DNA of 21,713 bases, taken from Chitinophagales bacterium. GTDB lineage: Bacteria > Bacteroidota > Bacteroidia > Chitinophagales > BACL12. The stretch covers positions 1 through 21,713 of the forward strand of contig JACMJP010000193.1 of the NCBI GenBank assembly GCA_014380545.1, in the 5' to 3' direction. A model generated the notes under the pieces. The model was not told where the DNA came from and did not search any database. It saw only the letters and a list, made by a program, of their open reading frames with translations. This document shows positions 6,892 to 12,492 of this stretch, in pieces. The position numbers and the translations under genes were made by a program. Numbering within the stretch: position 1 is the first letter of the stretch; each line of letters begins with the position of its first letter.

Positions 6892-8904
6892 CTACGGCAT
6901 GAATCGAATGATTAATATTTCGATCGCTAAAAAAAGCAAGGCAAATATAAGACAATATTTCCAAAGCGGTTTCCCCTGTTGCATTTGTGCTACTACTCCC
7001 GATAAATTTTGTTCAGGTTTATCTAAAATAGAAATATTATCTGCTGTATATTTTTCTTTCAGTTCATCAACAGAATAAAATGAAAGATCACTTTCAGTGC
7101 GATCATAATTCATTGCCAAAGATTGACTAATGGAATTACCGGTAATAGAATAAATGCCTGCATCTTTTGCATAATTACTTACATCAATTTCTGTATTGCT
7201 GCCGCTTTTACGCATGGACGGAATAAATTCTATGGCTTTATTTTTTACAGTTACTGTTTGATCCGTTGCTAAATTCAGCGAAGGAATTTTTATCCATTGT
7301 TCTTTACCAATAATTACATACAGCGGGGCATTCTTCATACTCATAATTGCGAGACGATACATGAAAGGAACAAAAATTCCACCCTGAACAGGAAGATCAG
7401 TTACCGTTCTATCAAGCGGAACGGCGGTTAAATAAATATTTCCATTGCCTGACTTGTATTTTGAAAGAAGCGGTTTGGTATCTGCGCATTGCAAAATAAT
7501 TTCCTCCATGCTTCTGCTGTTTGCATCAATGGAAAAACTTTTATCAGCATAAGGTAATGATAAATTTTTAGGGAGATTTTGAAACACATCAGTAAAAATT
7601 TCTGCGTTCACATTTATTGTTGTAACATTTCTGCGTTGTGAAATCAGGTTACCAAAAATTGCAGTTTTATTATTTGTTAAAAAAGAATTGATAGAAGTAA
7701 TATCCTGGTCTAATGCCGGAATTATTAGTATTGTTGCACCTTCTTCTATTTTTTTATTCAGTGCATCTGCTAAACCGCTTGAAAAAGAAGAAACTTCATT
7801 CAGGATAATTAAATTAAACTGATTCAGGCTATTAAAATCAATTTGTGTTGCAGCATATTTCTGATAAAAAAATAATGAATTATTATAAATTGAATTGATA
7901 AAACTATTTTCTGAGTTTCCATTAATTACTAAAACAGGAATCTTTTGTACCGGCTGATATGTAAAATAAAAAACATCATCAAATGTAATTGGATAATCAG
8001 TAATAGATAATTCACAATTCTGGGTGCCCGTTATATTCATTGTAAATTGTAACGTATCTGTAACCGAACTTTTTGCGGCAACGGAAATATCTGCAATGCC
8101 CTTTGTCTGATCATTAATTTTTAGCTGCACACTTGCGTTTTCAATATTTTCAGAACCAAAATTTTTTACAGTAAAACATAACTGTGATTGTTGATTTAGC
8201 ATTTGTACAGGATCTGTGAACCACACACTGTCAATAGAAATATTTCTTTCTTCATTTCCCTGCAGAGGGACAAGTGTGAAATTGTAGAGAGAATCATTTT
8301 CAAAATCAGAACTATTTTTTTGAAAATCACTCAATATATAAATGGTCTTTTCATCACCCAGTGCTGACAAAATATCCTTTTGCCTTTTTGTTACATCATT
8401 TAAATTTCTTAGCGTAGCTGAAATTTGAACACTTCTTATCATCTCCAGCATTTCTTCTTTATTTACTAATCTTTGTTGCCTTGCTTCAAAATCATTTGTC
8501 AGTAGTTGAAACTGATCATCAACATTATATGCGTCTGCAATTTCTTCAGCTTTTATTTTTGCTATCTCCAATAATTGTTGACCGTCATGCATCGCCTCCA
8601 TGCTAAAAGAGTTATCTATATAAATACTTAATGTACTGGTTGCGGATTGGGGGTTTTGAATTTCTGATTTAATATACGGCTGGGTAAATGCGAATATGAG
8701 AAAAGCCAGTGCAAGCAATCTTGAAAATAAAACCAATAAATGTTTTAGGCGGTTTCTTGTTGCAGTTTCTTCCTGTATATTGCGCAGAAATTTTACATTC
8801 GTAAAATAAATTGTTTTAAATCTGCGAAAATTAAATAAATGAATAATTACAGGAATCGCTAAAGCGAATAGTGCAAACAGGAACCCGGGAAAAAGAAAAC
8901 TCAT
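6892..8904 (-). CDS. BatA-domain (aerotolerance-regulator N-terminal) VWA-like membrane protein
   Basis: 670 residues. It begins with the BatA N-terminal module: helix 1 (about 5-24), the basic HLFNFRRFKTIYFTNVKFL stretch (22-40), and helix 2 (about 55-75). A von Willebrand A-like domain follows, with a MIDAS-type DNSFS at 97-101 (STLSIYIDNSFSME). The long periplasmic part contains beta-rich segments and a FlhB-like class-1-glutaminase fold region (LNQFNLIILNEVSSFSSG). A single C-terminal helix (about 647-668) closes the protein. Bat proteins have been linked to aerotolerance and stress, with unclear mechanism. Its start is supported by a perfect -7 box 5 nt upstream. It is the first gene of the operon continuing into the dihydroorotase-like, DUF4199, GT2 and GT4 genes. 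Confidence 0.88.
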   Translation of the reverse strand: MSFLFPGFLFALFALAIPVIIHLFNFRRFKTIYFTNVKFLRNIQEETATRNRLKHLLVLFSRLLALAFLIFAFTQPYIKSEIQNPQSATSTLSIYIDNSFSMEAMHDGQQLLEIAKIKAEEIADAYNVDDQFQLLTNDFEARQQRLVNKEEMLEMIRSVQISATLRNLNDVTKRQKDILSALGDEKTIYILSDFQKNSSDFENDSLYNFTLVPLQGNEERNISIDSVWFTDPVQMLNQQSQLCFTVKNFGSENIENASVQLKINDQTKGIADISVAAKSSVTDTLQFTMNITGTQNCELSITDYPITFDDVFYFTYQPVQKIPVLVINGNSENSFINSIYNNSLFFYQKYAATQIDFNSLNQFNLIILNEVSSFSSGLADALNKKIEEGATILIIPALDQDITSINSFLTNNKTAIFGNLISQRRNVTTINVNAEIFTDVFQNLPKNLSLPYADKSFSIDANSRSMEEIILQCADTKPLLSKYKSGNGNIYLTAVPLDRTVTDLPVQGGIFVPFMYRLAIMSMKNAPLYVIIGKEQWIKIPSLNLATDQTVTVKNKAIEFIPSMRKSGSNTEIDVSNYAKDAGIYSITGNSISQSLAMNYDRTESDLSFYSVDELKEKYTADNISILDKPEQNLSGVVAQMQQGKPLWKYCLIFALLFLAIEILIIRFMP

Positions 8905-8909
8905 GGCTT

Positions 8910-8917
8910 CAAAGATA
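8910..8917 (-). promoter_or_regulatory. -7 promoter box TATCTTTG of the BatA-like operon
   Basis: Exact TAnnTTTG on the minus strand, with 5 nt (AAGCC) between it and ATG 8904. This is the same spacing as at the permease at 1611, and implies a very short or absent leader. Confidence 0.5.
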
Positions 8918-9016
8918 AAATACGTTAATGGATATAAACACGGATTAATAAATGAAATTGCTTATTTCACAAAAAATAACAGATATAAAATGATTAATAT
9001 GCTTTGCCGGATAACT

Positions 9017-9024
9017 TATATTTG
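9017..9024 (+). promoter_or_regulatory. -7 promoter box TATATTTG of the tRNA gene
   Basis: Exact TAnnTTTG match ending 8 nt before the first base of the tRNA, the spacing expected if transcription starts at or just before the mature 5' end. No clear -33 element was seen. Confidence 0.6.
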
Positions 9025-9032
9025 CAGGAATT

Positions 9033-9106
9033 CGGGATGTAGCTCAGTCCGGTAGAGTATGCGTCTGGGGGGCGCAGGGTCGCAAGTTCGAATCTTGTCA
9101 TCCCGA
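9033..9106 (+). tRNA. tRNA-Pro (anticodon GGG)
   Basis: Full cloverleaf by eye. The acceptor arm CGGGATG pairs with CATCCCG (9099-9105), with discriminator A at 9106. The D arm is GCTC...GAGT. The anticodon stem TGCGT/GCGCA has a 7-nt loop CTGGGGG, giving anticodon GGG at 9067-9069. The T arm GCAAG-TTCGAAT-CTTGT closes with one G-U pair. The first base pair C1-G72 and G36-G37 are usual for proline tRNAs. The 3' CCA is not encoded (ACTAT follows). Confidence 0.95.
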
Positions 9107-9255
9107 CTATTTTTATTTTGAAATCTTTGAATTATTGAATTAAATCCCTAATCTTTGATAAATAATTAACCTTTTCATCAGCCTGGTGGCATGATTTTAG
9201 AAAGGTAGGCGGTATCAAAAAACAAATTAAATAATCTAAATTAAACTTAGCAATT

Positions 9256-9708
9256 ATGAAAAGAATAGTTTTATTAACAACCCTTACACTCACGATCTTT
9301 GCGACACAGATTTTTGCGCAAAGCACTACAACTGATACAGATAAGAAAGAAAAGAAGGCGAAGCTTGAAGAAAAGTACGATAGTAAACCTGCTGCCAAAG
9401 AAGCTGTAAAGGAACATAAGATAGAAAAAAGAGAAGATGCTGAGGTAAAAGAAAGTGGCAGGAAAGGTGACCTTATTGAAAAATACGGTAGCGAAGAAGC
9501 AGCTAAAGAGGCATACAAGGAACACAAGGCTGAGAAAGCTGAAGGTGTAACAGATGCTGACCGTGAAGCAAAAAAGCAAGCGTTGATAGAAAAATACGGT
9601 AGTGAAGAAGCAGCAAAGCAAGCCGTGAGAGAGAAAAAAGTTGAAAAAGCAGGAGCTAAAAAAGCGAATCTTAAATCAAGTCCGGAGAGAAAGAAAAAAA
9701 TAGAATAA
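9256..9708 (+). CDS. Secreted Lys/Glu/Ala-rich three-repeat protein, function unknown
   Basis: 150 residues. The N-terminus is a typical signal peptide (basic MKR, a hydrophobic Leu/Thr-rich core, cleavage around Phe-Ala-Gln at 20-22), so the product should leave the cytoplasm. The rest is extremely charged and free of Cys and Trp. It contains three copies of a unit of about 36 residues anchored on L-[EI]-E-K-Y (37-41, 73-77, 110-114) followed by (G)SEEAAK-x-A-x-(K/R)-E-x-K-x-E-K. The second and third copies are also similar in DNA (9472-9507 versus 9583-9618), indicating internal duplication. The pattern predicts highly charged amphipathic helices. I do not recognise a family. It is followed by a strong terminator, and upstream lies only the tRNA, so it is probably monocistronic. 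Confidence 0.8.
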   Translation: MKRIVLLTTLTLTIFATQIFAQSTTTDTDKKEKKAKLEEKYDSKPAAKEAVKEHKIEKREDAEVKESGRKGDLIEKYGSEEAAKEAYKEHKAEKAEGVTDADREAKKQALIEKYGSEEAAKQAVREKKVEKAGAKKANLKSSPERKKKIE

Positions 9709-9730
9709 GCACTTATTTAAATTATAAAAG

Positions 9731-9758
9731 ATCCTTCCCAATCGGGAGGGATTTTTTT
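9731..9758 (+). terminator. Intrinsic terminator after the repeat protein gene
   Basis: A 9-bp stem (9731-9739 ATCCTTCCC with 9744-9752 GGGAGGGAT, one G-U pair, loop AATC) followed by seven T. It ends at the last bases of the convergent oxidase gene, so it may act for both, although the minus-strand U-run is poor. Confidence 0.88.
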
Positions 9759-10362
9759 ATGCATGCTGATAAAGAAATAGGATAAATAAAAATATCCAGA
9801 GGAAATCAATAGTATGCCAGTAGTGTGTGAGCAAACGAAGTCTTATATACTTCGTTTCATCACTTAGAAATAGTAAAGCGCTTACCTCATCCTGTATGTT
9901 TTTTTTCATGCGAAAAACCGCAACAATTAAAAAAATAATTCCTGCGATAATATGTAGCCCATGCAGCCCGGAAAGAATATAAATATAGCTTGATGAAGGA
10001 GTGTCTGCAAGGGTAAATCCGGCTTTTTGCATTTGCATCCAGCCCATATATTGACAAATAAGAAATCCAACAGCAAAGAATAGTGCTATCAGCATAAATT
10101 GTAAAATTGTTTTCGGCTTATCCTTTTTATAAAATTGGTGGCATTTACGGAGGGAAAAACTAATAATTATAACACATACAGAACTCAACCAAAATATTTT
10201 TGGCAGGCGAAAATCTTCCCATTTATCCTGGTTCAGGCTGAACAAATAACCATAACATAATCCGAGGAAAAGAATTACAATTCCCGCAAGTAACAAATGC
10301 ACAATAAGTACGAGCGGGTTTTTAGAAAATTTTAGTTGTTCTGATGATCTGTACTGCTGCAC
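9757..10362 (-). CDS. Haem-copper oxidase subunit III-like protein
   Basis: 201 residues with five predicted membrane helices (about 16-40, 56-72, 88-106, 126-150, 181-198), the reduced form of cytochrome c/quinol oxidase subunit III without the first two helices of the long type. Family signatures are QYMGWMQMQ (104-112), SGLHGLHIIAG (131-141) and HYWHTIDFLWIFLF (180-193). The subunit supports proton uptake and stability of the catalytic subunit I in the inner membrane. Subunits I and II are not in this window, so it is an isolated copy. The only usable start is GTG at 10362, because a stop codon sits two codons upstream in frame. A perfect -7 box at 10383-10390 fits this start. It converges on the repeat protein gene with a terminator between. 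Confidence 0.88.
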   Translation of the reverse strand: MQQYRSSEQLKFSKNPLVLIVHLLLAGIVILFLGLCYGYLFSLNQDKWEDFRLPKIFWLSSVCVIIISFSLRKCHQFYKKDKPKTILQFMLIALFFAVGFLICQYMGWMQMQKAGFTLADTPSSSYIYILSGLHGLHIIAGIIFLIVAVFRMKKNIQDEVSALLFLSDETKYIRLRLLTHYWHTIDFLWIFLFILFLYQHA

Positions 10363-10382
10363 AATTTATTTTTTGGATACAT

Positions 10383-10390
10383 CAAAGTTA
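10383..10390 (-). promoter_or_regulatory. -7 promoter box TAACTTTG of the oxidase subunit III gene
   Basis: Exact TAnnTTTG on the minus strand, 20 nt before the GTG start. It supports a short leader and the GTG as the start codon. Confidence 0.5.
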
Positions 10391-10451
10391 AAAATGGTTT
10401 CAAATTTTTGTAAACTTCATTTCCTGAAAGAATAATTTCATCTCTAACCCA

Positions 10452-10459
10452 TAATTTTA
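10452..10459 (+). promoter_or_regulatory. Possible -7 box TAATTTTA before the secreted protein gene
   Basis: Seven of eight positions match TAnnTTTG (last G is A), 17 nt before ATG 10477. In AT-rich DNA such a match is weak evidence by itself. Confidence 0.28.
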
Positions 10460-10476
10460 CAAATCAATATAATACC

Positions 10477-11010
10477 ATGCGTTACATCCTTTTGTTTTTG
10501 ATACTTGTTACGACTTCTGTTCATACTTCTGCTCAGCATCTGCCTCAAAAGAAAAAAAAGAAAGGATATTATTATATATCTGTTGATAGCGGCTTTGTGG
10601 AAAAAGAACCAGAAAGAGGAGCAGTACTAAACGCATTTTATGAAAAAGATACACTTATAAAAATTAGCTGCTGGTATGGATTTAATTTTGGCGACCTGCG
10701 AAGGGACTTTCATTATTGGAATGACAAGCTTATTATGGTTACAGAAATACAGCGACTATATAGTTACACTGAAACAAAACCTGTAGACTTTGATACAATA
10801 AAACCAAATTTTGAAGGAAGATATTTATTTGAAAACGGGAGATTGACGAGCGTAAAACAGGACGGTTCTTTTAGTTTTATGGATACACCTGCAGACAAGG
10901 ATAGCATGCAAAATACATTTATAATCATGAGCAATAATTATAAGCAACTGGCAGAAAATGAAAGAGCGAATAAAAAGAACAGGAAAAAGATGAAAAAAAG
11001 CAAATCATAA
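10477..11010 (+). CDS. Secreted protein of unknown function
   Basis: 177 residues. A clear signal peptide (MRYILLFLILV...TSAQ, cleavage about residue 19/20) is followed by a poly-Lys stretch (25-29), a mixed alpha/beta middle part with several aromatic pairs (YYYISVDSGF, CWYGFNFGDLRRDFHYW) and a very basic C-terminal tail (ERANKKNRKKMKKSKS). The alternating short hydrophobic strands and phrases such as GRYLFENGRLTSVKQDGSF suggest a beta-rich periplasmic protein, perhaps distantly like MORN/WG-type output repeats, but I cannot assign a family. It lies 37 nt upstream of fabI, with a possible fabI promoter in the gap, so co-transcription is uncertain. Confidence 0.7.
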   Translation: MRYILLFLILVTTSVHTSAQHLPQKKKKKGYYYISVDSGFVEKEPERGAVLNAFYEKDTLIKISCWYGFNFGDLRRDFHYWNDKLIMVTEIQRLYSYTETKPVDFDTIKPNFEGRYLFENGRLTSVKQDGSFSFMDTPADKDSMQNTFIIMSNNYKQLAENERANKKNRKKMKKSKS

Positions 11011-11015
11011 AATTG

Positions 11016-11023
11016 TATTTTAG
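11016..11023 (+). promoter_or_regulatory. Possible -7 box TATTTTAG before fabI
   Basis: Seven of eight positions match TAnnTTTG (position 7 is A), 24 nt before ATG 11048. It would give fabI its own start of transcription. Confidence 0.3.
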
Positions 11024-11047
11024 CAACAATAAAATCTAAAGACAACT

Positions 11048-11881
11048 ATGGGTTATAATTTATTAAAGGGAAAACGGGGAATAATTTTCGGGGCATTGGA
11101 TGAAAGCTCTATTGCATGGAAAGTAGCAGAGAAATGTTTTGAAGAAGGTGCAACATTTACCCTTACAAATGCACCGATTGCTATGCGTATGGGTGCTATT
11201 AATCAGTTAGCTGAAAAATGTAAAACAGAAATTATTCCTGCCGATGCAACAATTGTTGAGGATCTTGAAAAATTAATTGATCAGTCAATAGAAAAATTGG
11301 GCGGTAAAATTGATTTTATTTTACATTCCATTGGCATGAGTCCGAATGTTAGAAAGAATAAACCTTACACGGATCTGAGTTATGATTTTCTTATGAAGAC
11401 ATTAGATGTAAGTGCCGTGTCATTTCATAAAGTAATTCAAAGTGCATATAAAAAAGATGCAATGAATGAATGGGGGAGTATTGTAGGGCTTACATATATT
11501 GCTGCGCAGAGAGCATTTCCAAGTTATAGTGATATGGCGGATGCTAAAGCTACATTGGAAAGTATAGCAAGAAGTTTCGGATATCATTATGGTAAACTGA
11601 GAAAAGTGCGTATCAATACAGTTTCTCAGTCTCCAACATGGACAACCGCAGGAAGTGGTGTAAAAGGATTTGATGCATTTTTTAAGTATGCAAATACATT
11701 GTCGCCTCTTGGTAATGCAAGTGCTGAAGATTGCGCCAACTATTGTGTGTTTTTATTCTCTGATTTGAGCCGGATGATAACCATGCAAAATTTATTTCAT
11801 GACGGAGGATTTTCAAGTACAGGAGTGAGTGAGGAAATTATGGAGATGATGAGTGATGGGAAAGAGGATTCGAAGATTTGA
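11048..11881 (+). CDS. fabI: Enoyl-[acyl-carrier-protein] reductase FabI (NADH)
   Basis: 277-residue short-chain dehydrogenase/reductase that reduces trans-2-enoyl-ACP in the last step of each fatty-acid elongation cycle in the cytosol. The cofactor loop GALDESSIAW lies at 15-24, and the FabI-type active site has Tyr150 (LTYIAAQRAF), Tyr160 and Lys167 (Tyr-x6-Lys). HSIGMSPN (93-100) and SQSPTWTTAGSGVKGF (193-208) are the substrate-loop segments. Bacteroidota FabI proteins start MxYNLLKGKRGIIFGALD, as here, which supports ATG 11048. Triclosan and related inhibitors bind this site in the family. The terminal part GGFSSTGVSEEIMEM is encoded by DNA that recurs in degenerate form at 12421-12475. 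The last few residues after it (roughly 268-277) are acidic/basic and poorly conserved. Confidence 0.97.
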   Translation: MGYNLLKGKRGIIFGALDESSIAWKVAEKCFEEGATFTLTNAPIAMRMGAINQLAEKCKTEIIPADATIVEDLEKLIDQSIEKLGGKIDFILHSIGMSPNVRKNKPYTDLSYDFLMKTLDVSAVSFHKVIQSAYKKDAMNEWGSIVGLTYIAAQRAFPSYSDMADAKATLESIARSFGYHYGKLRKVRINTVSQSPTWTTAGSGVKGFDAFFKYANTLSPLGNASAEDCANYCVFLFSDLSRMITMQNLFHDGGFSSTGVSEEIMEMMSDGKEDSKI

Positions 11882-11903
11882 ACAAAGTAAATAGGTTATA
11901 ATA

Positions 11904-12338
11904 ATGCTATCAATTAGTTTTACAAAAACAGATTGTCTTATTATTTTTAGTATTAGCTCGCTAAATATGATGAAAGGCGGCGTAGATATTTCGGAAATCA
12001 TGCTTCGCTGTGATGCAATTAATAAATCCGTACCGACACCTACTGAGTTTGAATCGGCAATTACAAAATTCCAAAAGGCTGAATTATTAAAAATTGAGAA
12101 TGGCTTGTATGTAATGCTACCTCATTACAATGAATTAATAAATAATCCAGGAAACAATTTTGATTCTGTCTTCCTGGAATTGGACAAATTACATAGTAAA
12201 CTAAATGAATTGAATCTGTATGATAACAAACCTGATTTTGAATTTAAGTTACAACCTCAAGCGTATGAAGAAGCTCGCAAAAAAAACGACAAGGTTTTCC
12301 ATGAGCTGATGGATAAAATTAAAAGAGGAGAGATTTAG
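11904..12338 (+). CDS. Small winged-helix-like protein, function unknown
   Basis: 144 residues, 22 nt after the fabI stop. The N-terminal half has a pattern of a two-helix plus wing fold: FTKTDCLIIFSISSLN, then VDISEIMLRCDAINKSVPTPTEFESAITKFQKAELLKIENGLYVML. The TPTEFESAITKFQKAELLKIENG stretch (about 46-68) resembles the recognition helix plus wing of predicted winged-helix proteins. The C-terminal half is charged and helical (DFEFKLQPQAYEEARKKNDKVFHELMDKIKRGEI). I do not recognise a named family. A DNA-binding role is inference. It lies between the intact fabI 3' end and a degenerate copy of that end, so it may have arrived with an insertion. ATG 11904 is the first in-frame start; ATGs further in would remove part of the first helix. 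Confidence 0.65.
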   Translation: MLSISFTKTDCLIIFSISSLNMMKGGVDISEIMLRCDAINKSVPTPTEFESAITKFQKAELLKIENGLYVMLPHYNELINNPGNNFDSVFLELDKLHSKLNELNLYDNKPDFEFKLQPQAYEEARKKNDKVFHELMDKIKRGEI

Positions 12339-12339
12339 A

Positions 12340-12414
12340 ATGAATAAACTTTTAACAACCCTCATTTTAGCATTTACATATAATATTTATTTTGCTCAAA
12401 ACTGTGAGTTATAG
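12340..12414 (+). pseudogene. Signal-peptide stub of a secreted protein, ending in an early TAG
   Basis: ATG at 12340, one base after the previous stop codon, opens 24 codons with a textbook signal peptide (MNKLLTTLILAF, then IYFAQ as a cleavage site) and then NCEL and TAG at 12412-12414. Nothing that could be a mature protein follows the cleavage site. The frame after the TAG stays open for 24 more codons through a remnant of the fabI 3' end to TAA at 12487-12489. Either a gene was truncated by a recombination event or a nonsense change split it. A real 24-residue secreted peptide is less likely. Confidence 0.5.
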
Positions 12415-12420
12415 TTTAAA

Positions 12421-12489
12421 ATCCACGATTGCGGATTTTCTTCTGTTGATGTGAGTAATGAAATTATGGAGATGAAAGAAATAAAGTAA
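12421..12489 (+). pseudogene. Remnant duplicate of the fabI 3' end
   Basis: 12433-12475 aligns without gaps to fabI 11807-11849 with 33 of 43 bases identical. This includes the exact 16-mer GAAATTATGGAGATGA and the 8-mer GGATTTTC at matching distance, and the codon frame is preserved. It reads IHDCGFSSVDVSNEIMEM against FHDGGFSSTGVSEEIMEM of FabI. His-Asp just before it is kept with synonymous changes, so homology starts near 12421. No catalytic part of FabI is present and there is no start codon of its own. Confidence 0.75.
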
Positions 12490-12492
12490 TTA

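Noticed and set aside
9121..9175. Near-repeats of AATCTTTGA/TTGAATTA after the tRNA as a possible att site
   Set aside because: They do not repeat the tRNA 3' end and are expected in AT-rich intergenic DNA.
9132..9621. Long minus-strand ORFs opposite the Lys/Glu repeat gene
   Set aside because: They are antisense reflections of Lys/Glu-rich codons, giving Phe/Ser/Leu-rich translations with no domain; the plus-strand frame has a signal peptide and a terminator.
11882..12492. Complete mobile element between fabI and the T9SS gene
   Set aside because: No transposase, integrase, terminal inverted repeat or target-site duplication is visible; only a partial gene-end duplication supports insertion.
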